Assembly (NCBI GenBank): GCA_945830055.1
Contig: CALZXH010000005.1
Coordinates: forward strand, 1-57,830
Reading direction: 5' to 3'
DNA length: 57,830 nt
Source of the DNA: an uncultured Prevotella sp.
GTDB lineage: Bacteria; Bacteroidota; Bacteroidia; Bacteroidales; Bacteroidaceae
Under the pieces are notes generated by a model that was given only the letters and a program-made list of their open reading frames with translations, was not told where the DNA came from and did no database searches. Position numbers and translations under genes: made by a program. Numbering within the stretch: position 1 is the first letter of the stretch; each line of letters starts with the position of its first letter. Positions 28,418-40,619 of this stretch are shown here, in pieces.

Positions 28418-29371
28418 CTATACATCATTCAGTGTCACCAATCCGTTGACGATGGCATAGATGGTCAGTCCTGCGGCACTTCGTATCTGCAATTTGCGCG
28501 CGATATTCCTGCGGTGGGTCAGCACCGTGTTGGTGGAGATACACAAATGGTCGGCAATCTCCTTGTTGGACATGCCCTGTACCAGACTGACCACCACATC
28601 ACGCTCCCTGTCAGACAGCGATTCTCCGCCGTCAGCACCTCCCTGCATCATCATCTTGGAGATGTTCTTCGACACATCATTCTTACGCAGATGCTGCTCC
28701 AGCCTACGAACCGCCGGCGCAAACACGTTTTCCTCTACCTGACAGTGCAGAGCCAGCCACTCCTCATTATTATATATATCGTGAAGCGCCGCCATCAGCT
28801 TGTTGTTTCTCTCTGCATCTCCGGGAAGATACTTGATAATCAGAGTCTTGATTTCCTTCAGATGGGCATTTGCCTCTGAGTGGTTCCTGATGAAGACATC
28901 CACGCTGTAGCCGTCAGCTATCTTTCCGCCAAGCAGCGCTTCTACATAAGGAAACAGCATCCGCTCCTCGTACATCATATGCTCGTGAATTTCATGGGCA
29001 TAGTCATCGTAAAGTTTCAGTATCAGTTCGCCCAGTCTGCTGGCTTCGTCGATACTCTCCTGCAGTTCACGACGGATGAAAGGCAACTGGAAACCAAGGA
29101 AATACACATGACAGGCTTTCAGGTAGTGCAGCAGGGTAGGCACCGACAACTGCGCATCATCCTCAAAATTGCCATGCCTGTTGATGGTATAGTTCACCAC
29201 CGCAAGAAAAGTGTAGGTATCTACGCCGTTGTCCTTGCAGGTTTCATCTACTGTTTTATCACCAAAACCGAGATTGATGCCAAAACTTCCCAACGACTGC
29301 AAAAGGTTATAGTTGTCCTTGATGAGCGATATCATCCGGTCGCCTGCCTCATAAATTTTCTGGGTCTTCAT
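28418..29371 (-). CDS. Hemerythrin (RIC/ScdA-like) domain fused to a LuxR HTH
   Basis: 317 aa. Residues about 1-60 resemble the short N-terminal domain of RIC/ScdA proteins (FGDKTVDETCKDNGVDTYTFL), but the Cys-Cys-Gly-Gly is replaced. Residues about 80-235 are a hemerythrin-like four-helix bundle with likely di-iron ligands: HYLKACHVYF, HEIHEHMMYEERMLFPY, RNHSEANAHL and HCQVEENVFAP. The C-terminal LuxR HTH is SDRERDVVVSLVQGMSNKEIADHLCISTNTVLTHRRNIARKL. This architecture implies an iron-based O2, NO or redox sensor acting directly on DNA (inference). Divergent from the nhaC-type gene. Confidence 0.85.
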   Translation of the reverse strand: MKTQKIYEAGDRMISLIKDNYNLLQSLGSFGINLGFGDKTVDETCKDNGVDTYTFLAVVNYTINRHGNFEDDAQLSVPTLLHYLKACHVYFLGFQLPFIRRELQESIDEASRLGELILKLYDDYAHEIHEHMMYEERMLFPYVEALLGGKIADGYSVDVFIRNHSEANAHLKEIKTLIIKYLPGDAERNNKLMAALHDIYNNEEWLALHCQVEENVFAPAVRRLEQHLRKNDVSKNISKMMMQGGADGGESLSDRERDVVVSLVQGMSNKEIADHLCISTNTVLTHRRNIARKLQIRSAAGLTIYAIVNGLVTLNDV

Positions 29372-29430
29372 GCCTTATACATCATTATTCCATACCATCC
29401 GCGCATGCCTATAACACACGAAATCCGCAA

Positions 29431-29438
29431 CAAAGTTA
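29431..29438 (-). promoter_or_regulatory. -7 box (TAACTTTG) for the hemerythrin-LuxR gene
   Basis: TAACTTTG on the minus strand fits TAnnTTTG, 60 bp before the start. No good -33 element. Confidence 0.5.
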
Positions 29439-29536
29439 AACTTATTTTATGAAAACCGGCAAGAAATCAAGTCACTAAAATTAGGTAATTCCTTTCTTTT
29501 TGTTCTGTTTTCATCCTTTTTTATGGGTATTAATTG

Positions 29537-29544
29537 TACCTTTG
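29537..29544 (+). promoter_or_regulatory. -7 box (TACCTTTG) for the NhaC-type gene
   Basis: TTGTACCTTTGCAGC fits TAnnTTTG, 50 bp before the ATG at 29594, and rules out translation from an upstream codon at 29534. The -33 region is weak. Confidence 0.6.
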
Positions 29545-29593
29545 CAGCGGTTCACGGCAAGTGCAACCGCCGTTATCAATTATCTTTTATCCC

Positions 29594-30901
29594 ATGACAT
29601 ACCATCAACCCACCACCTGCACATCCCACAAGAGCAGCCTGCTGGCACTCAGTCCGCTAATGGTATTCCTGTGTCTTTATCTGGTCACATCGGTTATCAT
29701 CAACGATTTTTATAAAGTACCCATCACGGTGGCATTCCTGGTATCTACAATATATGCCATCGCCATCACCCGAGGTGAAAGCATGGAAAGCCGCATCAAT
29801 ATCTTTTCCTCGGGTGCCGCCCACAAGAACATCATGATAATGATATGGATTTTCATCCTTGCCGGCGCCTTCGCACAGGCAGCCAAGTCGATGGGCGCCA
29901 TCCATGCCACAGTCAACCTTACGCTACAGCTGCTGCCCGACAATCTGCTGCTTCCCGGCATTTTTCTGGCAGCCTGTTTCATTTCCCTGTCCATAGGCAC
30001 CTCGGTAGGTACCATCGTGGCACTTACTCCTGTGGCTGTGGGTATAGCCGAACGCACCTCGGTGGGCATCCCCTTCATGGTGGCAGTAGTGGTGGGAGGC
30101 GCCTTTTTCGGCGATAACCTTTCGTTTATCTCCGACACAACCATCGCAGCTACCAAGACGATGGGCTGCAAGATGCGCGACAAGTTCAGGATAAACAGCG
30201 TCATCGCCATACCTGCGGCAATAGTAGTGTTGCTGATATATGTATTCATGGGTGCTGACATGCACGTCCGCTCCTTTTCCGGAGAGGAGCAGTGGTATGC
30301 CATTCTGCCCTACCTCGCCGTATTGGTACTGGCAGTACTCGGTGTCAACGTGATGATAGTGCTCACCATCGGCATCCTTCTTACAGGAGCCATAGGATTA
30401 CCCTCAGGACAATTGACGCTGTGGCAGTGGTTCGAGGCGATGGGCGACGGCATCATGGGCATGGGCGAACTGATTATCGTGACCATGATGGCAGGAGGAA
30501 TGATGGCGCTGATACGCCACAACGGAGGAATGGATTACCTTATCCGTCTGCTCACCAAACGTGTCAAGGGGAGGCGTGGTGCGGAATTGAGCATCGCCGC
30601 CCTGGTGGGACTGTCTAACGTATGTACCGCCAACAACACCATAGCCATCATCACCGCAGGCCCCATTGCCAACGAGATAGCCGGCAAATACCATCTTGAC
30701 AAGCGCAAGTGCGCCTGCATACTGGACACTTTCTCGTGCCTGGTGCAGGGCATTATTCCCTATGGTGCCCAACTGCTTATGGCGGCAGGTCTGTCACAGG
30801 TATCTCCGGCAGCCATCATCGGTTATCTTTACTATCCTGTAACCTTAGGTATATTCGCCCTGCTCAGCATCCTGCTGAACTACCCCCGCAGCAAGGCATA
30901 A
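29594..30901 (+). CDS. NhaC-family Na+/H+ antiporter
   Basis: 435-aa polytopic membrane protein with about ten helices. Family features: SIGTSVGTIVALTPVAVGIAERT, VVVGGAFFGDNLSFISDTTIAATKTMGCKMRDKFR (the DN and SDTT segments are the conserved ion path), GGMMALIRHNGG, LVGLSNVCTANNTIAIITAGPIANEIAGKY and FSCLVQGIIPYGAQLL. It may return Na+ or balance pH beside the Na+-pumping decarboxylase; the exact substrate (Na+/H+, malate-lactate) cannot be told from sequence. Convergent with ligA, 5 bp apart. Confidence 0.9.
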   Translation: MTYHQPTTCTSHKSSLLALSPLMVFLCLYLVTSVIINDFYKVPITVAFLVSTIYAIAITRGESMESRINIFSSGAAHKNIMIMIWIFILAGAFAQAAKSMGAIHATVNLTLQLLPDNLLLPGIFLAACFISLSIGTSVGTIVALTPVAVGIAERTSVGIPFMVAVVVGGAFFGDNLSFISDTTIAATKTMGCKMRDKFRINSVIAIPAAIVVLLIYVFMGADMHVRSFSGEEQWYAILPYLAVLVLAVLGVNVMIVLTIGILLTGAIGLPSGQLTLWQWFEAMGDGIMGMGELIIVTMMAGGMMALIRHNGGMDYLIRLLTKRVKGRRGAELSIAALVGLSNVCTANNTIAIITAGPIANEIAGKYHLDKRKCACILDTFSCLVQGIIPYGAQLLMAAGLSQVSPAAIIGYLYYPVTLGIFALLSILLNYPRSKA

Positions 30902-30906
30902 CCCGC

Positions 30907-34036
<3,130 letters not shown>

Positions 34037-34075
34037 AGTATTATAAAATATATTATTTTTGTTATTATTGAGATA

Positions 34076-34083
34076 CAAATTTA
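34076..34083 (-). promoter_or_regulatory. -7 box (TAAATTTG) for the YeiH-type gene
   Basis: TAAATTTG on the minus strand fits TAnnTTTG, 40 bp before the ATG. A GTTG 22 bp further up may serve as -33 and lies within the first direct repeat. Confidence 0.5.
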
Positions 34084-34087
34084 CCAC

Positions 34088-34140
34088 ATCTTTCTAAAAC
34101 ATAGGCAACTTTCGCCAAAAATCTTTCTAAAACATAGGCA
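34088..34140 (-). repeat. Pair of identical 20-bp direct repeats upstream of the YeiH-type gene
   Basis: ATCTTTCTAAAACATAGGCA occurs at 34088-34107 and 34121-34140, identical and 33 bp apart (about three helical turns), just upstream of the -7 box. This is the layout of paired regulator sites. Confidence 0.75.
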
Positions 34141-34164
34141 TACTCTGTTATTTCGGCTTGTGTA

Positions 34165-34201
34165 GAAAAAAGGGGTGCGGCATCCAAAGATGTCGCACCC
34201 C
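34165..34201 (-). terminator. Terminator after rny
   Basis: GGGGTGCG-GCAT and ATG-CGCACCCC (34172-34201) form a GC-rich stem followed on the minus strand by TTTTTTC. A second hairpin (CCTTTATGCC/GGCATAAGG, about 34253-34278) lies right at the rny stop. Confidence 0.85.
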
Positions 34202-34279
34202 GCTTGGTTGTTAGGTTATTTAAAGTTTGTGTGTGTCCAATCACTCACACCTTTATGCCAATCATGCGGCATAAGGGGA

Positions 34280-35818
34280 TTATTTAGCGTATGCCACGCT
34301 ACGTGTCTCGCGGATAACCGTAATCTTCACCTGTCCGGGATAGGTCATCTCGTTCTGGATCTTGTTGGCTATCTCTCCCGACAGAGCCTCGGTAGAAGCG
34401 TCGTCCATCTTGTCGGCACCCACAATCACACGAAGCTCGCGACCAGCCTGGATGGCGTAGGTCTTGGTCACTCCGGGATAGCTCATGGCGATGGCCTCCA
34501 AATCGTTCAGACGCTTGATGTATGCCTCTACAATTTCACGACGGGCACCGGGACGGGCACCGCTGATGGCATCACAAATCTGTACGATGGGAGCCAGGAG
34601 TGTATTCATCTCACACTCGTCGTGGTGGGCGGCAATGGCGTTGCAGATATCAGGTTTCTCCTTGTATTTCTCAGCCAGTTTGGCACCATAGAGGGCGTGC
34701 GGCAGTTCGCTCTCCTCATCGGGCACCTTACCGATATCATGCAGCAGTCCGGCACGCTTTGCCTTCTTGGGGTTGAGTCCGAGTTCAGATGCCATGACAG
34801 CACAGAGATTGGCTGTTTCGCGTGCATGCTGCAACAGGTTCTGACCGTATGAACTGCGGTACTTCATCTTGCCTACGATACGCACCAGTTCCGGGTGCAG
34901 TCCGTGGATGCCCAAGTCGATAGTAGTACGTTTTCCTATCTCTATCACCTCGTTTTCCAGCTGCTTCTTCACCTTCTGCACCACCTCTTCGATACGTGCG
35001 GGGTGAATGCGTCCGTCGGTCACCAGCTGATGGAGAGCCAGTCGGCAAACCTCCCTGCGGATAGGGTCGAAAGCGCTGATAACGATAGCCTCGGGAGTAT
35101 CGTCAACCACAATCTCCACACCGGTAGCAGCCTCCAGGGCACGGATGTTACGTCCCTCACGACCGATGATTCTTCCCTTCACCTCGTCGTTGTCGATGTG
35201 GAACACGCTCACACTGTTCTCGATGGCAGTTTCCGTTGCCACGCGCTGTATAGTCTGTATCACAATCTTGCGTGCCTGAGCGTTGGCGTTGAGTTTTGCC
35301 TCGTCCATGATCTCGTTGATATAGCTCTGTGCATCCGTTTTCGCCTCATCCTTCATGGCTTCCACCAGTCGGTGTTTGGCCTCCTCGGCGCTCAGTCCTG
35401 AGAGTTCTTCCAGTTTGGCACGCTCCTGAAGCTGCATTTTCTCCAGCTCCTCCTGTTTGATTTGCAGCAGTTTTTTCTCGTTGTCAATACGAGTCTGCTG
35501 GCTATCCAGTTCACTCTTTCGCCTGTTCTGCTCCTCCTGCTTTTGGTTGAGAGAGAGTTCGCGTTGCTTCAATTTGTTCTCAGTCTGTTGGAAGTGCTGG
35601 TTACGAGTCTGTGCCTCTTTTTCCAGTTCGCTCTTCTTGTTCAGGAATTTCTCCTTGACCTCAAGCATTTTTTTCTCTTTGATGACTTCAGCCTCTTTTT
35701 CTGCAGAGCGCATCATCTGTTTGTATTTTCCTTTAAGCACATAGCGGAAAATGACATATCCAGCCACACCGCCTACAACGAGGGCAGCTATGACGGAGAT
35801 AATAATTTCTATAGGCAT
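34280..35818 (-). CDS. rny: Ribonuclease Y
   Basis: Membrane-anchored endoribonuclease that starts mRNA decay; 512 aa. One N-terminal membrane helix ([23 protein letters not shown]), a long coiled coil (about 30-150, rich in E/K/Q heptads), a KH domain ([22 protein letters not shown]) and an HD domain ([50 protein letters not shown]). It follows zapA by 50 bp and is probably in the same unit. Confidence 0.97.
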   Translation of the reverse strand: MPIEIIISVIAALVVGGVAGYVIFRYVLKGKYKQMMRSAEKEAEVIKEKKMLEVKEKFLNKKSELEKEAQTRNQHFQQTENKLKQRELSLNQKQEEQNRRKSELDSQQTRIDNEKKLLQIKQEELEKMQLQERAKLEELSGLSAEEAKHRLVEAMKDEAKTDAQSYINEIMDEAKLNANAQARKIVIQTIQRVATETAIENSVSVFHIDNDEVKGRIIGREGRNIRALEAATGVEIVVDDTPEAIVISAFDPIRREVCRLALHQLVTDGRIHPARIEEVVQKVKKQLENEVIEIGKRTTIDLGIHGLHPELVRIVGKMKYRSSYGQNLLQHARETANLCAVMASELGLNPKKAKRAGLLHDIGKVPDEESELPHALYGAKLAEKYKEKPDICNAIAAHHDECEMNTLLAPIVQICDAISGARPGARREIVEAYIKRLNDLEAIAMSYPGVTKTYAIQAGRELRVIVGADKMDDASTEALSGEIANKIQNEMTYPGQVKITVIRETRSVAYAK

Positions 35819-35868
35819 AATATATATTGATGTTTGAAATAAATAAATGTTCTCACTCTCTTTAGGCG

Positions 35869-36180
35869 CTATTTCTTCTTTTCTCCGAGAGCGTTTTCAA
35901 TTTCGTCGGTCAGACTTGTAAGAACATTCATAAAAGGAGCTACATCGTTTTTGGAACGCTCCTTCTGATACCTGAATGCGATATCAATCATCGCCATTAA
36001 TGCGATTGTATGGTCGCTTTTGCGCCCTTTATACAACTTGGCATAGGTGTTGTACCTGTCAGTTATCAGTTTTTCGGCAGCGCGATAATACTCTTCTTCG
36101 GAGCGGTTGACCACCACTTCTATCTCTTCATCATATACATTCAGTCTGATGTGTAGTTTATCGCTATTCTGATCTGCCAT
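35869..36180 (-). CDS. zapA: Cell-division protein ZapA
   Basis: 103-aa FtsZ-binding protein that bundles filaments at the division ring. The N-terminal ZapA fold has [38 protein letters not shown], followed by a helical dimerization part ([17 protein letters not shown]). Its start is 7 bp from the stop of a small coiled-coil gene upstream, which is often a partner in this phylum. Confidence 0.85.
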   Translation of the reverse strand: MADQNSDKLHIRLNVYDEEIEVVVNRSEEEYYRAAEKLITDRYNTYAKLYKGRKSDHTIALMAMIDIAFRYQKERSKNDVAPFMNVLTSLTDEIENALGEKKK

Positions 36181-36186
36181 CCGTTA

Positions 36187-36483
36187 TTACTTCTGTTCCG
36201 TCAAGACCGCTATACATCTATTAACGTCTCGAATCAGCTTTGACAATCGGGCACGGGCACTTTCCAGGTCGCCATCCGTTATCTCGATCATCTTCGCCAT
36301 TTTCAAGGAGTCGTACGCTTTTTGCTTTTGAGCCACCTCTTCGCGCAGTTCGTCCATGGTTTTCTCAGCCTTGTCGAGCATGACATAGAGTTCTTCGTTT
36401 TCCTTACTCAATTGTTCGAAGCGAAGAATCATCTGCCTCACTCTGGTCTGGAAGAGCGCTATCTGTTGTTCTTGTGCATTCAC
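36187..36483 (-). CDS. Small coiled-coil protein upstream of zapA
   Basis: 98 aa, almost all predicted coiled coil (RFEQLSKENEELYVMLDKAEKTMDELREEVAQKQKAYDSLKMAK), ending in ARLSKLIRDVNRCIAVL. The start appears to be GTG, about 13 bp from the -7 box at 36503. Its size, shape and position beside zapA suggest a ZapB-like division partner; no sequence signature proves this. Confidence 0.65.
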   Translation of the reverse strand: MNAQEQQIALFQTRVRQMILRFEQLSKENEELYVMLDKAEKTMDELREEVAQKQKAYDSLKMAKMIEITDGDLESARARLSKLIRDVNRCIAVLTEQK

Positions 36484-36502
36484 TCCAACTCCAATTATTT
36501 TA

Positions 36503-36510
36503 CAAAGTTA
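36503..36510 (-). promoter_or_regulatory. -7 box (TAACTTTG) of the zapA-rny unit
   Basis: TAACTTTG on the minus strand fits TAnnTTTG and leaves only about 13-20 bases to the GTG start, a nearly leaderless transcript. Confidence 0.5.
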
Positions 36511-36585
36511 TGCTTTTTGTTTGAAAGGCAGGGATTGCACTATAAAAATTAAGCATTTTTAAGCTTTACCCCACCCTCTGTCTCG

Positions 36586-37221
36586 TTACTTTCCAGTAGC
36601 AGAGGCATCCTGTGCCTTGGGCTCCTTCTTGGCAAGCATCACCACGGTATAAACGAAGCGTGTAATCCATGCCTGACTGAATTCCAGCCTTCGGGCATAT
36701 TCCCGCACCTGCAACACGGTCTTGATGACGCCCGGATCGGTATAGTCGTTCTTGGTAAAGATCTGTCCTACTGTCTTTTCGGTCATGGCATACATCGCCT
36801 TCTTCATGAATCCCGGCAGACGCAGTTTGTATTTCATCAGGTTGCCCATCAGCATCATCAGGTCTTGCGAGAAGCCCTGAAACTGTATCATGTAGGGCTG
36901 CACATCCTGCAGTTTGCGGCAACGCTTGCGAAGGCTCTTGTCAATCTCCTTAAAGAACTCATCATCAAGATTATAGATGTCTTTCAGCATCTTCTTGCAT
37001 CTGGAACGCTCGCCCACTCCCAGCTTGTTGTTGACGGTAGGCACATGAAGTGTGGTCTTGAACACGCGCAGATCGGGCAGCGCCGCCAGGTTAGAGATAC
37101 CCAGGTCGGCAGCCAGGGCAGCCTGGAAATACACCCGTATCAAGGTCATAAAATCCTCTATGCCGCCTGCTTTGGGAGTGTCTTCGCCGTGTTTCTTGAA
37201 CAGTTTTGAAAATATGCTCAT
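36586..37221 (-). CDS. Conserved-looking hypothetical helical protein
   Basis: 211 aa, not recognised. It has no signal peptide, is rich in basic residues and predicted helices (KMLKDIYNLDDEFFKEIDKSLRKRCRKLQDVQPYMIQ) and has a Met/Phe-rich middle (FSQDLMMLMGNLMKYKLRLPGFMKKAMYAMTEK). The last helix (ARRLEFSQAWITRFVYTVVMLAKKEPK) is amphipathic. Probably cytoplasmic or membrane-peripheral. It is alone on the minus strand, with its own -7 box 35 bp upstream. Confidence 0.7.
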   Translation of the reverse strand: MSIFSKLFKKHGEDTPKAGGIEDFMTLIRVYFQAALAADLGISNLAALPDLRVFKTTLHVPTVNNKLGVGERSRCKKMLKDIYNLDDEFFKEIDKSLRKRCRKLQDVQPYMIQFQGFSQDLMMLMGNLMKYKLRLPGFMKKAMYAMTEKTVGQIFTKNDYTDPGVIKTVLQVREYARRLEFSQAWITRFVYTVVMLAKKEPKAQDASATGK

Positions 37222-37255
37222 CTGTACAAATATCTAATTTATTTCAACTTGTCCG

Positions 37256-37263
37256 CAAAGGTA
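37256..37263 (-). promoter_or_regulatory. -7 box (TACCTTTG) for the hypothetical gene
   Basis: TACCTTTGCGG on the minus strand fits TAnnTTTG, 35 bp before the start. A purine-rich/T-rich stretch follows upstream without a clear -33. Confidence 0.5.
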
Positions 37264-37410
37264 CACTTTTTTCTTTACATAGAAGAACGAAAACCCATTT
37301 AAAAAGCAAGGGCGGCAGGATTTTTTGCAAAACGCTGCGGCAGGAGCCGTTCATTACTTAAAATATTGTAAAGTTTCGACAGTCTGTTCTGTTTTCATCA
37401 GATTGTTTTA

Positions 37411-37418
37411 TAATTTTG
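37411..37418 (+). promoter_or_regulatory. -7 box (TAATTTTG) for the DUF4468-type gene
   Basis: TATAATTTTGCAAAG fits TAnnTTTG, 42 bp before the start. A TCTGTT segment at 37388-37393 is a weak -33 candidate. Confidence 0.5.
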
Positions 37419-37459
37419 CAAAGATTTATAACTATACAGAATAATTATCCGTAAAAACG

Positions 37460-38071
37460 ATGAAAGCACTATTGGTTCTATCCTTGGCCTTGCTGTGCAT
37501 GACGCAGATGAAGGCGCAGAACACGTGGGAAGAAGTAGAAGACCCCCAATCAACCGCCGTCAACCCCGATGCCAAATATCTAGCGGGGGCTGTACCTGTG
37601 GTTGAGGGCAAGGTAGTATTCTCTCAGGTGATTACCGCTTCAAAGCATACCGCTTCCGAGATATACGATATCCTGCACAAGGAAATGCAGCGGATGACCA
37701 AGGAGAAGAACCAGTTCGAGCAAAGCCAGATGATCCGTGAAGACAAGAAGAGCGGCGAACTCGGCGCCTACTATCAGGAGTGGCTGGTATTCAAGAACAA
37801 GCCCCTTGTACTTGACAGGACACGCTTCATGTTCAATCTCCTTGTAAAATGTTCCGACGGCAAGGCGGAAGTGACCATGACCCGACTATACTACCTGTAT
37901 GACGAGGAACGCCAGCCCATGACCTACAAGGCAGAAGAGTGGATTACCGACGAATACGGTCTGAAGAAGGACAAGCAGAAGCTGTCGCGCGTTTCGGGCA
38001 AGTTCAGGAGGAAGACCATAGACAGGAAAGACTATATTTTCAACAGGTTTGAAAAACTTTTGAATCAATGA
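37460..38071 (+). CDS. DUF4468-type exported protein
   Basis: 203 aa with a signal peptide (to MKAQNTW). The core (about 45-180: VVFSQVITASKHTASEIYDILHKEMQRM, YQEWLVFKNKPLVLDRTRFMFNLLVKCSDGKAEVTMTRLYYLYDE) has the beta-alpha-beta layout and F-x-L-x-V-x-C-x-D-G-K-x-x-x-T-x-x-x-I/Y of DUF4468 proteins. Periplasmic; function unknown. Its stop overlaps the start of the following small gene (ATGA), and a porin gene follows. Confidence 0.78.
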   Translation: MKALLVLSLALLCMTQMKAQNTWEEVEDPQSTAVNPDAKYLAGAVPVVEGKVVFSQVITASKHTASEIYDILHKEMQRMTKEKNQFEQSQMIREDKKSGELGAYYQEWLVFKNKPLVLDRTRFMFNLLVKCSDGKAEVTMTRLYYLYDEERQPMTYKAEEWITDEYGLKKDKQKLSRVSGKFRRKTIDRKDYIFNRFEKLLNQ

Positions 38072-38310
38072 CATCACCCTACGAATATCCGAACGACCAT
38101 TTCCGGCACCAGTCCGACAGAGATATGCGCAAGGAAAAGCTCAGGCACACCATTGCGGTCATCAGGAACATACTGAACTTGGTATTCATGCTTGTTGCCA
38201 TCGCGGGTATGGTAAGTTTTTTCTATAACAAGGAGCTGAGCACCATGCTGATATGTGTTGCCATCGTGCTGAAGTTTGCAGAATCGGCGATGAGGATTCT
38301 GCGCATATAA
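38068..38310 (+). CDS. Small membrane protein
   Basis: 80 aa with a charged N-terminus (NDHFRHQSDRDMRKEKLRH) and two hydrophobic segments (NILNLVFMLVAIAGMVSFF and MLICVAIVLKF). Not recognised. The overlap with the upstream gene and 15-bp gap to the porin gene indicate one operon. Confidence 0.7.
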   Translation: MTSPYEYPNDHFRHQSDRDMRKEKLRHTIAVIRNILNLVFMLVAIAGMVSFFYNKELSTMLICVAIVLKFAESAMRILRI

Positions 38311-38325
38311 ATGTAACTAACAGGA

Positions 38326-40557
38326 ATGAAATTTCTCTATCTGTCTGTCATCTTTTGTTTCTCTGTTCTCTGTTCCCTTGCGCAAGACTTCGACGATACC
38401 GACGGTTTTGGCAACGTGAGCGGACAGACTGACAACAAGAATTTCAACAAGCTCAGAAACGACTCCACACCACATAAGGAAATCCCGAGAGGGATCAGGG
38501 CATGGACCGTTGACAGGAAATTCGGCGACATCAGGCCTGCCGAGGTCGATACCCTGCCCCACCTGTATATGAACAGCATCTTCAATACAGGACTCTACGG
38601 GCAATACAACACCACGGGCAACAACTACACAGCCCGCCAGAACAGGCTGTTCATGGACCGCCCGCTCACTGGGCAGTTCCTTTTCACAGAGCCCTACAGC
38701 TTCATCTGCAAGTCGCCCGACGAGATTCATTTCACCAACACACTCTCGCCCCACACCAACGTGTCGTACGACAACTGCGGAGACAAGCTCAACGGCGAAG
38801 ACCACTTGGGCGTGTGGTTTGCCGTGAACGCCGGCAAGCGGCTGGGCCTGGGCTTCGACATCGACTATTCGTATGCCCGCGGATACTACAGCAACCAGAG
38901 CACCTCGCACTTCAGAGGCACGCTGATGGCCTCGTATATCGGCGACAGGTACCAGATGCACACCGTCTTTTCCAGCTATCACCAAAAGGTGGCAGAGAAC
39001 GGAGGCATCACCAACGACGAGTATATCCTTCATCCCGAGATATTTACCGACAAATTCGCCACCAACGAGATACCCACCGTTCTGGAAAGCAACTGGAACC
39101 GCAACAACAACACCCACTTCTTTCTGACCCACCGCTACAGCGTAGGCTTCTACCGCCTGGAAAGGCTGAGCGACGAGGAAATCAAAGCCAAACAGTTTGC
39201 CAAGGAGTCGAGACAGGAGCATAAGGAGCGCGAGGCACAGGAAGCCGAGGAAAAGGAAGAAGAGGCAGGCGAACTGACCCTGACCCCTGACAAGGAGGAT
39301 GCCCTGGCAGCCGTGAGCGACAGTCTGCTTGCCGACACCATGAAGCGGGTATATGTGCCTGTCACCAGTTTCATCCACACCCTGGAGCTCGACAGTTACG
39401 ACAGGATATACCAGGCCTACGACTCGCCCGCCAACTACTATCAGAACACCTATTTCAACTCCATAGACGACAACGCCTATGCCGGCGATTCCATCTACGA
39501 CCAGACCAAGTTCTTCAGCATCAAGAACAGTCTGGGCATCGCCCTTTTGGAGGGATTCAACAAGTATGCCAAAGCCGGCATCAAGGTGTTTGCAAGCCAT
39601 GAACTGAGGCGGTTCAAGATGCCCGAGATTACCCAGCTATACGGCTTTCCCACCGCCGTGCTTGCCAACTACAACGAAAACTCGGTAAGCATAGGCGGAC
39701 AGATCAACAAGACGCAAGGCAATACGCTACACTACAATCTGCTGGCAGAGACCTGGGTGGCAGGAGAAGATTTCGGACAGCTGAAACTGAATTTCGAGAC
39801 CGACATCAATTTCCGTCTGTGGGGCGATACGGTCACCCTGAAGGCCAAGGCGCATTTCTACCGCCTGCATCCCACCTTCTACCAGCGCCACTACCACTCC
39901 AAGCATTTCTGGTGGGACAACGACCTGTCGAAAGAGACACGCACGCGGATTGAAGGTCTGTTCAGTTACCGGAAGACCAACACCAGGCTGCGCGTGGCAA
40001 TCGAGGAGATACAGAACTACACCTACTTCAGCACCTGTTACGACGCGCAGGACGAAAAGCGCACGGGTGTGTCTGCCGCCATCAACCAGTATGGCGACAA
40101 CCTCAATATCCTCACGGCACAGCTCATGCAAGACTTCAAGCTGGGCCCCCTCCACTGGGAGAATGTGGTGACCTATCAGAACAGTAGCAACAAGAACATA
40201 CTGCCCCTACCTGCGCTGAACGTGTTTACCAACCTGTACCTGAAATTCAAGATAGTCAACGAACTGGCGGTAGAGCTGGGTGCCGACGCCTTCTATTTCA
40301 CAGAATACGAGGCATCTGACTTCTGTCCGCAGCTCAACCAGTTTGCCGTACAGGAGAACCCCGCCAGCAGGGTAAAGCTCGGAGGCTACCCCTTTGTCGA
40401 TGTATATGCCAACATGCACCTGAAGCACGCCCGCTTCTTCGTGATGTACAGCCACGTCAACGCCGGACAGGGCAACAAGAACTACTTCCTTGTGCCCCAC
40501 TACCCGCAGAATGGCAGCATCCTGCGCATGGGAGTCTCCTGGAACTTCTTCAACTGA
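38326..40557 (+). CDS. Putative outer-membrane porin (Bacteroidales putative-porin family)
   Basis: 743 aa. A signal peptide (to SLAQDFDD) precedes a beta-rich protein with repeated amphipathic strands (GLGFDIDYSYARGYYSNQSTSHFRGTLMASYIGDRYQMHTVFSSY, RLRVAIEEIQNYTYF, RFFVMYSHVNAGQG) and the C-terminal end MGVSWNFFN. A Glu/Lys-rich insert near 290-330 interrupts the barrel, likely a loop. The FFLTHRYSVGFYR stretch and overall layout match the family usually annotated as putative porin. Function beyond the outer membrane location is unknown. Confidence 0.75.
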   Translation: MKFLYLSVIFCFSVLCSLAQDFDDTDGFGNVSGQTDNKNFNKLRNDSTPHKEIPRGIRAWTVDRKFGDIRPAEVDTLPHLYMNSIFNTGLYGQYNTTGNNYTARQNRLFMDRPLTGQFLFTEPYSFICKSPDEIHFTNTLSPHTNVSYDNCGDKLNGEDHLGVWFAVNAGKRLGLGFDIDYSYARGYYSNQSTSHFRGTLMASYIGDRYQMHTVFSSYHQKVAENGGITNDEYILHPEIFTDKFATNEIPTVLESNWNRNNNTHFFLTHRYSVGFYRLERLSDEEIKAKQFAKESRQEHKEREAQEAEEKEEEAGELTLTPDKEDALAAVSDSLLADTMKRVYVPVTSFIHTLELDSYDRIYQAYDSPANYYQNTYFNSIDDNAYAGDSIYDQTKFFSIKNSLGIALLEGFNKYAKAGIKVFASHELRRFKMPEITQLYGFPTAVLANYNENSVSIGGQINKTQGNTLHYNLLAETWVAGEDFGQLKLNFETDINFRLWGDTVTLKAKAHFYRLHPTFYQRHYHSKHFWWDNDLSKETRTRIEGLFSYRKTNTRLRVAIEEIQNYTYFSTCYDAQDEKRTGVSAAINQYGDNLNILTAQLMQDFKLGPLHWENVVTYQNSSNKNILPLPALNVFTNLYLKFKIVNELAVELGADAFYFTEYEASDFCPQLNQFAVQENPASRVKLGGYPFVDVYANMHLKHARFFVMYSHVNAGQGNKNYFLVPHYPQNGSILRMGVSWNFFN

Positions 40558-40619
40558 CGTCACCCCTCCTTGCGGCAGAGGCAACAACCGATTAGTAATT
40601 CAGAACAAGCAAGAACAAG

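Noticed and set aside
34088..34140. Riboswitch upstream of the YeiH-type gene.
   Set aside because: The repeats lie upstream of the promoter and form no paired structure; a protein site fits better.
38068..38310. Small toxin of a toxin-antitoxin pair.
   Set aside because: It has membrane segments and lies within the DUF4468-porin operon; no antitoxin-like partner.
38317..39600. A 427-aa open frame antisense to the putative porin gene.
   Set aside because: It is a shadow of a GC-rich real gene: composition is Val/Gly-rich with no recognisable domain, and the plus-strand protein has clear signal peptide and barrel features.
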